Assembly: GCA_964541155.1 (NCBI GenBank)
Contig: CAZIPC010000011.1
Coordinates: 1-27,505, forward strand
Direction: 5' to 3'
Source: UBA4416 sp964541155
Lineage (GTDB): Bacteria; Bacteroidota; Bacteroidia; B-17B0; Aurantibacillaceae
DNA: 27,505 bases
Part shown: positions 7,728 through 15,756 of the stretch, one piece after another
Position numbering within the stretch: position 1 is the stretch's first letter
How the letters are laid out: every line of letters starts with the position of its first letter
Made by a program: the position numbers and the translations under genes
Notes under the pieces: model-generated
What the model was told of the DNA's origin: nothing
Seen by the model: the letters and a program-made list of their open reading frames with translations, nothing else
Database searches by the model: none

Positions 7728-8711
7728 ATCTTTAAAAATAAAACTATATTTATTTGTGCACTTGATTGGGGCTTAGGACATGCTACAAGGTGTGTTCCAT
7801 TAATAAAACAGTTAATGGTTGATAATTTTGTAATTATAGGAGTAACCCCAACTACTAATTTAATTTTTAGCGAAGAATTTCCTAATTTAAAAAAGATAGA
7901 TATAATTCCATATAACATTAAGTATTCTAAAGCACTACCATTATATTTTACATTATTTTTAAATGCCATAAGAATATGGAAAATTATAAAACAAGAACAT
8001 AAAAAACTAAATACAATAATTGAAGAGTATAGTATTGATGTAGTAATAAGTGATAATCGATTTGGTATGTATCACCCAAAAATAGAATGTGTATACATAA
8101 CCCACCAATTAGACATCAAAGCAAGTGTTTTTTCGTATTTTGCTAATAAAATCCATCATCATTTCATTAAAAAATACAACAGGATATGGGTTCCTGATTA
8201 TGCAGATGATAAAAGCTCTTTAGCTGGTATATTATCTAGAAATACTGTTTTTAAGAACGTTGATTACATAGGACCTTTGAGCAGATTGAATTATGATTTT
8301 ATTGAGAGCAATATTCAAAAAATAGATTATTTATTTTTATTATCTGGTCCTGAGCCTTTGAGAACAGATTTAGAAATGAGGTTACTAAATAAATTTCAAT
8401 TTTCTTCAAAAACCATTGTGTTAGTTCGTGGAACTAAAAATGCATTAAATAGTATAATTTCTGACCATATTAGAATTATAGATATGCCCGATGCTAAGCA
8501 ATTATCTGAACTCATAAAGTCGGCTAATTGTATCATTTGTAGAAGCGGCTACAGTACATTGATGGATTTATTTGTACTAAAAAAAACGAATTTAATATTA
8601 ATACCAACCCCAGCACAGTCGGAGCAACTTTATTTAGCCTCATATTGGAAAAAAAAGTATGGAGCTAAAGTATATAAAGACTCGATGATTGATAGTATTG
8701 TTTTAAATTAA
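7728..8711 (+). CDS. MurG-like glycosyltransferase with non-canonical start
   Basis: A GT-B glycosyltransferase resembling MurG/GT28 proteins. The first ATG in frame (7815) would leave 298 residues and cut the N-terminus. The frame is open back to 7707, and the codons before 7815 encode 'FICALDWGLGHATRCVPLIKQL', whose DWGLGHATR part is the usual N-terminal motif of this Bacteroidota family. No ATG, GTG or TTG lies in frame there. The best-placed start is ATC at 7728 (MFKNKTIFI..., 327 residues); ATT at 7719 or ATA at 7746 are alternatives. The C-terminal half has 'CRSGYSTLMDL' and 'PTPAQSEQLYLA', typical of the donor-binding domain. Acceptor and donor are unknown; a cell-envelope glycan is likely. 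A start-codon mutation or sequence error is possible. Confidence 0.75.
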   Translation: MFKNKTIFICALDWGLGHATRCVPLIKQLMVDNFVIIGVTPTTNLIFSEEFPNLKKIDIIPYNIKYSKALPLYFTLFLNAIRIWKIIKQEHKKLNTIIEEYSIDVVISDNRFGMYHPKIECVYITHQLDIKASVFSYFANKIHHHFIKKYNRIWVPDYADDKSSLAGILSRNTVFKNVDYIGPLSRLNYDFIESNIQKIDYLFLLSGPEPLRTDLEMRLLNKFQFSSKTIVLVRGTKNALNSIISDHIRIIDMPDAKQLSELIKSANCIICRSGYSTLMDLFVLKKTNLILIPTPAQSEQLYLASYWKKKYGAKVYKDSMIDSIVLN

Positions 8712-8786
8712 TCAATTCACAATACCTATTTCATAACTATCTAAAATGATATCTAAAAACTATCAAATTACATTTAATTTAGGTTA

Positions 8787-11399
8787 GTGAATTTATTTAA
8801 AAAAATAATTTTTTATTTATTTATTTGCCTGTCAATTATATTAGCAGTTTGGGGCTATTTTTATTTACAAAAGAGCAAAGAGCCAAATGTGGCTGTTTTA
8901 GACCATATCTCAATAGATGCCACTTGTATCATAGAAACTAAAAATTGTAGCGAGTTAATTTCAAAACTAACTCGTCAAAATTTAATCTGGAATTCATTAT
9001 TAGATAACGCATCGATGATTGTTGCGCAAAACGGTATTAAATTTATTGACTCTTTAGTTAATTTAAGTGCAGACGTATCAAAAACACTTTCAAATAATTC
9101 TGTTTATTGGTCATTTATTAAACAAAATAAAACAACAGAACACTTAATTTTATTTAAATTAAAAGAAAAAAGTCATGAAGAATATTTGTTGAATTTCTTT
9201 AATAAAAATTTCACCAAAGAAATTAACTCTTCAAACATAGAAACATATTATTTTAAAAATAATAATCACAAGTGGTATTTTTCTTATAATAATGGAATAG
9301 CTTATTTATGTTCAAGTTTAAAGACATTGATAAATTCTATTGAATTGAAAAAAGAAGAATCTATGTCGACTAATAAATCGTATTTAGAGTTATTTAAATT
9401 AAATGGCGGACAAAATTCACACATCTATATTAATCATTATTATACTCCTATTTTAAAACAAGATTTGTTTTCAAAACAATCTTTATTTGGAATAGATGTT
9501 GAATTAAATGAAATCACATTAACAGGTTATACAACAGCAGATAGCATATCGTTTTTAAATTGTTTAAAGAATCAAAACGCCGGAAGTAATATTGATTTTA
9601 AATATATGCCAGATTTACCCTCATCAATACAAGGTATAACATTGAGCAATGTGGCTTTATTTTATAATTCTTTAAATAAATATTTACCAAAAAAAATAAT
9701 TGATAACAATACATTAATTTGGCAAAATTTAAACGATAGTGCTTTATATGATATAAGAAATGAAAGCTATGAAAATATTGATAAGTCTATTACATTATTT
9801 ACGTATGATTTTCCAAATTCTCAAGGAAATATTTTAAGTATTAAACTAAAAGATATACAAAAAACGGAAGCCTTATTGAAATTAGTTAGTGATAGCGTTG
9901 TTGAAATTGAAGGAAAAAAATCTTACAGATTAAAACAAAATTTAATGCAACTGTTTTTATTTAATAAACAGCATGTTATAAATCAGTATGCATGTTTGTC
10001 TGAAAATAATTTACTATTATTTTCAGACAAAGCTTTGTTTGATTTTTTTATTAAAGCTATTTCTATAAATAGAACATTAGCTGAAAATAAAAGCTTTATG
10101 TTATTTGCAAAGAATAATTTAGAAACAGATTGTAATTATTTATATTATGAAAATTACTTAGTTCGAAAGACTTCTAGTCAAAAATCTTTAATACAATTAC
10201 AAGACTTTTTGAAATCAGAAAAAGCTTTATCTGAAATAGCACTAACTTCTAAAAATTACAAAAACACATTTCAAATTAGATTAAATTTCACACACGAAAC
10301 ATCTCAACATAGCGACTCTAATAACACTTCACTATGGTCTTACAAATCCCCAACAATCATAAATTCTAAAATTTTTCCATTTACAAATCATCTTACACAA
10401 GAAACTGAATTATGTTTTCAAGATGAGTTTAATCATATTTGTTTAATAAGCTCTACTGGTAATTTAATATTTAAAACTAAAATTAATGAATCACTTAAAT
10501 CAGATATTTACACTGTTGATATTTTTAAAAATGGCAAGTTGCAGCTTCTTTTTAATACTGAAAATTATATACATTTAATAGATAGAAATGGCAATTATGT
10601 TAAAGGATTCCCGGTAAAACTACCTGCCAGAGCTACGTCTCATTTAACAGTGTTTGACTATGATAACAATAAGGATTATCGATTAATGATAGCTTGCTCG
10701 GATAAAAAAATTTATAATTTTTCGTTATATGGAGTAAAAACAGAGGGGTTTGTTCCTTTTAAAACAGATAATGAAGTTCAGCTCCCAATATACTATGTAA
10801 AAGTAGGAGCAAGTGATTATTTAATTACTGCAGATGTTTTAGGTAAAATTTATGCGTTTAGTAGAAAAGGTTTGGGACGTATTGATTTTAAAAGTAAAAC
10901 ACCAAATAATTTGGGTAGTTTATTTTTGCTTCAGGGAAATAATTTAGATAATACGAAATTAGTTTTTGTTGACCCTTCTTATAAAACGCTGCGTAAAATT
11001 TCTTTAACTGATAAGGTAGAAGATTTAAAAATAACAGATGATATTTCTGATTTTAAATTTTCTTTTAAATCTTCAGATAACAATTTTCAACCAGATGTTT
11101 TTATGTATGGTAATGGAGCATTTTATTGTTATGATTTATTCACTGATAAAATATTAGAATATAGAGATAATAAGGTAATATATGATCAAGTTGATTTAGC
11201 AAAAGTTACTAATCATCATTTATTTTTAGCACATGATAAAATAAATCGAAAATTAGATGTTGTTGATTTTAATGGTAAATTATTGAAGTCATTTTCAGAA
11301 ATTACTCAACCTCCATGTATTATTGATTTATATAAAAACGGCAAAACTTATATTTTATTAGTTAATAATAATATACTTGAGTGTTATGAATTAAGGTGA
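8787..11399 (+). CDS. Large membrane-anchored protein with C-terminal propeller-like domain
   Basis: An 870-residue protein starting with GTG (8787), followed by one transmembrane segment (about residues 5-27). It should therefore be anchored in the inner membrane facing the periplasm. Residues 30-510 resemble the loosely defined DUF3352 type of Bacteroidota proteins ('IDATCIIETKNCSELISKL...'), with repeated alpha/beta units. Residues about 530-870 are beta-rich repeats of the form 'LIDRNGNYVKGFPVKLPA', 'VFDYDNNKDYRLMIACSDKKIYNFS' and 'VVDFNGKLLKSF', as in PQQ-like or integrin-type propellers. No catalytic motif is visible. It follows the glycosyltransferase by 75 bp on the same strand and may be co-transcribed. 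Family assignment is tentative and function unknown. Confidence 0.7.
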   Translation: MNLFKKIIFYLFICLSIILAVWGYFYLQKSKEPNVAVLDHISIDATCIIETKNCSELISKLTRQNLIWNSLLDNASMIVAQNGIKFIDSLVNLSADVSKTLSNNSVYWSFIKQNKTTEHLILFKLKEKSHEEYLLNFFNKNFTKEINSSNIETYYFKNNNHKWYFSYNNGIAYLCSSLKTLINSIELKKEESMSTNKSYLELFKLNGGQNSHIYINHYYTPILKQDLFSKQSLFGIDVELNEITLTGYTTADSISFLNCLKNQNAGSNIDFKYMPDLPSSIQGITLSNVALFYNSLNKYLPKKIIDNNTLIWQNLNDSALYDIRNESYENIDKSITLFTYDFPNSQGNILSIKLKDIQKTEALLKLVSDSVVEIEGKKSYRLKQNLMQLFLFNKQHVINQYACLSENNLLLFSDKALFDFFIKAISINRTLAENKSFMLFAKNNLETDCNYLYYENYLVRKTSSQKSLIQLQDFLKSEKALSEIALTSKNYKNTFQIRLNFTHETSQHSDSNNTSLWSYKSPTIINSKIFPFTNHLTQETELCFQDEFNHICLISSTGNLIFKTKINESLKSDIYTVDIFKNGKLQLLFNTENYIHLIDRNGNYVKGFPVKLPARATSHLTVFDYDNNKDYRLMIACSDKKIYNFSLYGVKTEGFVPFKTDNEVQLPIYYVKVGASDYLITADVLGKIYAFSRKGLGRIDFKSKTPNNLGSLFLLQGNNLDNTKLVFVDPSYKTLRKISLTDKVEDLKITDDISDFKFSFKSSDNNFQPDVFMYGNGAFYCYDLFTDKILEYRDNKVIYDQVDLAKVTNHHLFLAHDKINRKLDVVDFNGKLLKSFSEITQPPCIIDLYKNGKTYILLVNNNILECYELR

Positions 11400-11416
11400 A
11401 AATTACTGTAAATACA

Positions 11417-12616
11417 TTAGTACTCAAACTTCCCAAATTCAGATTCAATAGTTACTTTTTTACCATTATTTTTTTCAACTCTACCAATGATTTTAGCATC
11501 CACATTAAATGATTTTGAAATAGTAATAACTTCTTGAGCTAATTCTTTAGGAAGGTATATTTCTAACCTATGCCCCATATTAAATACTTTATACATTTCT
11601 TTGTAGTCGGTTTGGCTTTCTTCCCTTATCATTTTAAATAATGGAGGTAACGGAAACATATTATCTTTTATAATATGAACACCATCAACAAAGTGTAACA
11701 CTTTGGTTTGTGCTCCACCACTGCAATGAACAATACCACTAATTTTTGTTCCTAAAACAGATAGTAATTTTTTCACAATTGGGGCATAAGTTCTAGTAGG
11801 GGATAGTACCAATTTGCCAGCAGTAATTTGTTCTTTAATTTCCTTGCCATTAATATCATTATAGCTTACTTCAATTTTATCTGTTAAATTTAATTTACCA
11901 CAGTAGGTTACTTCGTTAGGCAATGAGTTGTCGTACGATTCAGGATATTTTTCGGCCACATTATAATTAAAAACATCATGTCGAGCACTTGTTAATCCGT
12001 TGCTACCCATTCCGCCATTATATTCGGTTTCGTAAGTTGCTTTACCAAATGATGCTAGCCCTACAATAACATCTCCAGGTTTTATGTTATGGTTAGAAAT
12101 TATGTCATTTTTTTTCATCCTACAAACAACTGTACTATCAACAATAAGTGTACGAACCAAATCGCCTACATCTGCAGTCTCTCCGCCAGTTGAACGAATA
12201 TCTATACCATTATCTCTTAAATTTTGTAAAACTTCTTCAGTACCATTAATAATTGCAGAAATAACTTCTCCAGGAATTAATCCTTTATTTCTACCAATAG
12301 TAGATGATAACAAAATATGATTAGTAGCTCCTACACAAATTAAATCATCAATATTCATGATAACGGCATCTTGTGCAATTCCTTTCCATACACTTAAGTC
12401 TCCGGTTTCTTTCCAGTATGTATAGGCTAGTGATGATTTTGTTCCTGCCCCATCTGCATGCATAATAATACAATGTTCGTCACTACCTGTTAAATAATCA
12501 GGAACAATTTTACAAAAAGCTTGAGGAAATAAGCCTTTATCGATATTAGAAATAGCATTGTGAACATCTTCTTTAGATGCAGAAACGCCACGTAAATTAT
12601 ATTTTAAATCAGACAT
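11417..12616 (-). CDS. purM: Phosphoribosylformylglycinamidine cyclo-ligase (AIR synthase)
   Basis: Catalyses the ATP-dependent ring closure of FGAM to 5-aminoimidazole ribotide, step five of purine synthesis. The N-terminal domain has 'HADGAGTKSSLAY', the glycine/aspartate-rich nucleotide-binding segment, and 'QDAVIMNIDDLICVGA', the AIRS metal/phosphate region. It also has 'STGGETADVGDLVRT', and the C-terminal AIRS_C domain has 'GIVHCSGGAQTKVL' and 'FNMGHRLEI'. At 399 residues it is longer than the roughly 345-residue E. coli enzyme, which fits my recollection of Bacteroidota PurM. The ATG at 12616 gives the N-terminus MSDLKYNLRGVS. It begins 13 bp after metF ends on the same strand, so a metF-purM operon is likely and links folate one-carbon supply with purine synthesis. 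Confidence 0.93.
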   Translation of the reverse strand: MSDLKYNLRGVSASKEDVHNAISNIDKGLFPQAFCKIVPDYLTGSDEHCIIMHADGAGTKSSLAYTYWKETGDLSVWKGIAQDAVIMNIDDLICVGATNHILLSSTIGRNKGLIPGEVISAIINGTEEVLQNLRDNGIDIRSTGGETADVGDLVRTLIVDSTVVCRMKKNDIISNHNIKPGDVIVGLASFGKATYETEYNGGMGSNGLTSARHDVFNYNVAEKYPESYDNSLPNEVTYCGKLNLTDKIEVSYNDINGKEIKEQITAGKLVLSPTRTYAPIVKKLLSVLGTKISGIVHCSGGAQTKVLHFVDGVHIIKDNMFPLPPLFKMIREESQTDYKEMYKVFNMGHRLEIYLPKELAQEVITISKSFNVDAKIIGRVEKNNGKKVTIESEFGKFEY

Positions 12617-12629
12617 GAATATTTATTTT

Positions 12630-13583
12630 TTAAAATACTTCTTTTGCAACTTTTTTAACGCTTTCAGAAGTTCCCATTGTGTAGTAATGTAAACAAGGAA
12701 CTCCAGCTTTTTTTAATTCTTTACTTTGAGCTATACACCAATCAACACCTATTTCTCTAATAGCTTTATCATCTTTACATTTTTCTAATTCAACAAATAA
12801 ATCCTGTGGCAAATCAATATGAAAAATTTTAGGAAGTGATATTAGTTGAGAGCGAGTACTTAAAATTTTTAACCCTGGTATAATAGGAACGTTAATACCA
12901 TTTTTACGACATAACTCAACAAACTCAAAATATTTAGTATTATCAAAAAACATTTGTGTTACAATATAATCAGCGCCCGCATCTACCTTCGCTTTCAGCC
13001 ATTTCATATCGCTATATAAATTTGGGGCTTCAAAATGTTTTTCAGGATAACCAGCAATTCCCATGCAAAAGTTGGTTGGTGAGGCGTCTTTCATTTCATC
13101 ATCTAAATAATGGCCATCGTTCATGCCTTTAATTTGTTTTACTAAATCAATAGCATAATTATGTCCACCTGGTTCAGCAATAAATTGAGATTCTGTTTTA
13201 ATACTATCTCCTCTTAAGGCTAATACATTGTCAATTCCAAGAAATTGCAAATCAATTAATGCATTTTCTGTTTCTTCACGAGTAAAACCTCCGCATATAA
13301 TATGTGGAACCGCTTCAACATTGTATTTATTCATAATGGCCGCGCAAATACCAACTGTACCCGGACGTTTACGAATACTAACTTTCTCTAAATAACCACC
13401 CTCTCGTTTCTTATAAATGTATTCTTCTCTATGGTAGGTTACATCTACAAATGCAGGCTTAAATTCCATTAAAGGATCAATCCCGTCAAATATAGATTGA
13501 ATGCTTTTTCCTTTTAAAGGTGGTAAAATTTCAATTGAAAATAAAGGTTCTTTCGCAGATTTCAGATGTTCGGTAATTTTCAT
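12630..13583 (-). CDS. metF: 5,10-methylenetetrahydrofolate reductase
   Basis: A flavoprotein that reduces 5,10-methylene-THF to 5-methyl-THF for methionine synthesis. The 317-residue TIM barrel begins with 'LFSIEILPPLKG', placing the catalytic Glu at residue 18, equivalent to Glu28 of E. coli MetF. 'VDVTYHREE', 'HIICGGFTREE', 'ALRGDS' and 'YIVTQMFFDN' match the FAD- and folate-binding segments. The ATG at 13583 is preceded by a TAnnTTTG -7 element 20 bp upstream. It is the first gene of the metF-purM unit. Confidence 0.95.
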   Translation of the reverse strand: MKITEHLKSAKEPLFSIEILPPLKGKSIQSIFDGIDPLMEFKPAFVDVTYHREEYIYKKREGGYLEKVSIRKRPGTVGICAAIMNKYNVEAVPHIICGGFTREETENALIDLQFLGIDNVLALRGDSIKTESQFIAEPGGHNYAIDLVKQIKGMNDGHYLDDEMKDASPTNFCMGIAGYPEKHFEAPNLYSDMKWLKAKVDAGADYIVTQMFFDNTKYFEFVELCRKNGINVPIIPGLKILSTRSQLISLPKIFHIDLPQDLFVELEKCKDDKAIREIGVDWCIAQSKELKKAGVPCLHYYTMGTSESVKKVAKEVF

Positions 13584-13602
13584 TTTTTTATTTTTGCAGC
13601 AG

Positions 13603-13610
13603 CAAATGTA
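13603..13610 (-). promoter_or_regulatory. -7 promoter element for metF-purM
   Basis: On the minus strand TACATTTG matches TAnnTTTG exactly and sits 19 bp before the metF ATG. No TTTG with standard -33 spacing is visible. Confidence 0.5.
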
Positions 13611-13674
13611 CGGATATACAACAACTTAAAAAAGTTCAGGTAAAAGATATTAAATTAGCAATAAAAGTTCTTTT

Positions 13675-13740
13675 TTTGGCTAACTTTTCAAAACAAATGT
13701 TTGTTGAGCCATATTATATTTATAAATTTGGCTAACTTTT
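13675..13740. repeat. 14-bp direct repeat in the icd promoter region
   Basis: TTTGGCTAACTTTT occurs at 13675-13688 and again, identically, at 13727-13740, 52 bp apart. The second copy begins inside the icd -7 element; the first lies upstream of the -33 element. The arrangement could be paired regulator sites or a duplicated promoter segment. Confidence 0.6.
13700..13730 (+). promoter_or_regulatory. Promoter for icd
   Basis: TTTG (13700-13703), a 19-bp spacer and TAAATTTG (13723-13730) match the Bacteroidota -33/-7 consensus perfectly. The predicted transcript would start near 13737, about 30 nt before the icd ATG. Confidence 0.75.
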
Positions 13741-13767
13741 TTAAACCCCCAATTTCAATAAATTATT

Positions 13768-14997
13768 ATGAGCAAAATTAAAGTAGCTAACCCAGTAGTT
13801 GAATTAGATGGCGATGAAATGACTCGCATTATTTGGAAATTCATAAAAGATAAATTAATTGTTCCGTATTTAGATTTAGATATTAAATACTATGATTTAG
13901 GAATGGAATATCGTGATGAAACAAATGATCAAGTAACCATTGATGCCGCAGAGGCTATTAAAAAATATGGCGTAGGTATTAAATGTGCAACTATTACTCC
14001 AGATGAAGCGCGTGTTAAAGAATTTGGTTTAAAGCAAATGTGGAAATCTCCTAACGGAACAATTCGTAATATTTTAGATGGTACTGTTTTTCGTGAACCA
14101 ATTGTTTGTAAAAACGTACCTCGTTTAGTTAGTAATTGGACTGCGCCAATTATTGTTGGACGTCATGCATTTGGAGACCAATATAAAGCAACTGATTTTG
14201 TTGTGCCTGGAAAAGGAAAACTTACAATGAAATTTGAAGGAGAAGATGGAAAAGTAATTGAACATGAAATTTTTCAATTTAAGGGAGCAGGTGTAGCAAT
14301 GGGTATGTATAATGTAGAAGAATCTATACGAGGATTTGCTCATTCATGTTTTAATGTTGCTTTAAATAAAAAATGGCCATTGTATTTGTCTACTAAAAAC
14401 ACCATTCTAAAAAAATATGATGGACGTTTTAAAGATATTTTTGAAGAAATTTATCAAGCAGATTATAAAACTAAATTTGAAGCAGCTGGTATTGTATACG
14501 AGCATCGCTTAATTGATGATATGGTTGCCTCTGCATTAAAGTGGAATGGTAATTTTGTGTGGGCTTGTAAAAATTATGATGGAGATGTTCAATCTGATTC
14601 TGTAGCACAAGGTTTTGGTTCTTTAGGATTAATGACATCGGTATTAATTACACCAGATGGTAAAATAATGGAAGCTGAAGCTGCTCATGGAACTGTTACC
14701 CGTCATTTCCGTGATCATCAAAATGGTAAACCAACTTCTACTAATCCAATTGCAAGTATTTTTGCTTGGACACGCGGATTAGAGTTTCGCGGAAAACTAG
14801 ACGGCAATCAAGAATTAATAAATTTCTGCCAAGCACTTGAACAAGTTTGTATCGAAACTGTTGAATCTGGAAAAATGACTAAAGATTTAGCTGTATGTGC
14901 TCATGGCAATAAAGTAAATCATGGCGAACATTATTTATATACGGAAGAATTTTTAGATGCTATTGATCAAAATTTAAAGAAAAAACTAGCGAAATAA
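13768..14997 (+). CDS. icd: NADP-dependent isocitrate dehydrogenase, eukaryote-like type
   Basis: Oxidatively decarboxylates isocitrate to 2-oxoglutarate, producing NADPH, in the TCA cycle. The 409-residue length and sequence match the homodimeric, eukaryote-like subfamily rather than the E. coli type: 'VVELDGDEMTRIIWKFIK' near the N-terminus, then the isocitrate loop 'KSPNGTIRN' at 93-101. Arg109, Arg132 and Tyr139 follow in 'TVFREPI' and 'GRHAFGDQYK'. The metal-binding Asp region is 'LIDDMVASALKW...NYDGDVQSD', and 'AAHGTVTRH' lies in the NADP pocket. The ATG at 13768 follows an A/T-rich leader and a perfect promoter. The NifU-domain gene starts 3 bp after the stop. Confidence 0.96.
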   Translation: MSKIKVANPVVELDGDEMTRIIWKFIKDKLIVPYLDLDIKYYDLGMEYRDETNDQVTIDAAEAIKKYGVGIKCATITPDEARVKEFGLKQMWKSPNGTIRNILDGTVFREPIVCKNVPRLVSNWTAPIIVGRHAFGDQYKATDFVVPGKGKLTMKFEGEDGKVIEHEIFQFKGAGVAMGMYNVEESIRGFAHSCFNVALNKKWPLYLSTKNTILKKYDGRFKDIFEEIYQADYKTKFEAAGIVYEHRLIDDMVASALKWNGNFVWACKNYDGDVQSDSVAQGFGSLGLMTSVLITPDGKIMEAEAAHGTVTRHFRDHQNGKPTSTNPIASIFAWTRGLEFRGKLDGNQELINFCQALEQVCIETVESGKMTKDLAVCAHGNKVNHGEHYLYTEEFLDAIDQNLKKKLAK

Positions 14998-15000
14998 ATA

Positions 15001-15240
15001 ATGAGTCAAGAATTATTTGATAAAGTGGAGAATGCATTAAAATCAATTCGCCCATATTTAGAGGCAGATGGGGGAGACGTTGAGTTAGTAGAAGTGGTTG
15101 ATGGAAATACAGCCATGCTTGAGTTAAAAGGAGCATGTAGTACTTGCAGCATGAGTCACATGACAATGAAAGCAGGAATAGAAGAAACTATTATGAAAGC
15201 TGTTCCTGAAATTACATCTGTTAGGGCAGTTGGGATATAA
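15001..15240 (+). CDS. NifU C-terminal-domain Fe-S scaffold protein
   Basis: A 79-residue stand-alone NifU C-terminal (Nfu) domain that holds a [4Fe-4S] cluster between subunits and passes it to apo-proteins. The diagnostic CxxC is 'GACSTCSMS' with Cys46 and Cys49, preceded by the family motif 'IRPYLEADGGDVELVEV'. The full domain length is present with no extra N-terminal Isu or A-type domain. It starts 3 bp after icd and is followed by a strong terminator, so the two form one transcript. A link between Fe-S supply and TCA enzymes is an inference from this pairing; isocitrate dehydrogenase itself needs no cluster. Confidence 0.92.
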   Translation: MSQELFDKVENALKSIRPYLEADGGDVELVEVVDGNTAMLELKGACSTCSMSHMTMKAGIEETIMKAVPEITSVRAVGI

Positions 15241-15260
15241 TTCTTATAATCACAATTTTA

Positions 15261-15290
15261 AATCCTACTCAATTTGAGTAGGATTTTTTA
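15261..15290 (+). terminator. Intrinsic terminator after icd-nifU
   Basis: AATCCTACTCA and TGAGTAGGATT form an 11-bp stem with a 3-nt loop, followed by TTTTTATTTTT, 20 bp after the stop. Confidence 0.9.
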
Positions 15291-15303
15291 TTTTTAAAAC
15301 AGT

Positions 15304-15756
15304 ATGTATCAAGTTAAAATTGCAAATAGTTTAAAAAACATCAATTTAATTATTGATTTACGTTATACAGTTTTAAGAGAACCATGGAATAAACCAAAAC
15401 ATTCAGTCACAGACGATTTAGAGTTGAGTTCTGTAAATGCTTATATAGAACAAAATGGAGAAGTAATTGCCTGCGGACGCCTACAGGATAATGGATTTGG
15501 AATAGGTCAAGTTAGGTTTATGGCAGTAGCATTTAATGTTCAAAAAAAAGGATTAGGCAAACTTATTATGCTGAAGTTGGAAGAAGAAGCAAGACGAATA
15601 GGAATACATACAATTGAGTTGCAAGCACGCGAAAATGCAGTCCAATTTTATAAAAACCTAAACTATGAAATTATTGAGCCATCCTTTAAATTATGGGATA
15701 TTATTCAGCATTATTTGATGAAGAAAAAACTAAGTAGCATTGAAAAAAGTGTTTAA
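15304..15756 (+). CDS. GNAT-family N-acetyltransferase
   Basis: A 150-residue GNAT protein that transfers an acyl group from acyl-CoA to an unidentified amine. The pyrophosphate-binding loop is 'VQKKGLGK' at residues 79-86, after the beta-4 strand 'VRFMAVAF'. The C-terminal motif 'ENAVQFYKNLNYE' at 110-122 is typical. The N-terminal 'LRYTVLREPWNKP' suggests the general GNAT type annotated in many Bacteroidota. It starts 14 bp after the upstream terminator, and I see no good promoter match. Its last 27 nt overlap the 3' end of the facing GT9 gene. Confidence 0.88.
   Translation: MYQVKIANSLKNINLIIDLRYTVLREPWNKPKHSVTDDLELSSVNAYIEQNGEVIACGRLQDNGFGIGQVRFMAVAFNVQKKGLGKLIMLKLEEEARRIGIHTIELQARENAVQFYKNLNYEIIEPSFKLWDIIQHYLMKKKLSSIEKSV

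Noticed and set aside
7712..7969. 85-codon minus-strand open frame
   Set aside because: Antisense shadow of the glycosyltransferase N-terminus.
14960..15166. 68-codon minus-strand open frame
   Set aside because: Antisense to the end of icd and to the NifU-domain gene, both of which are well supported.
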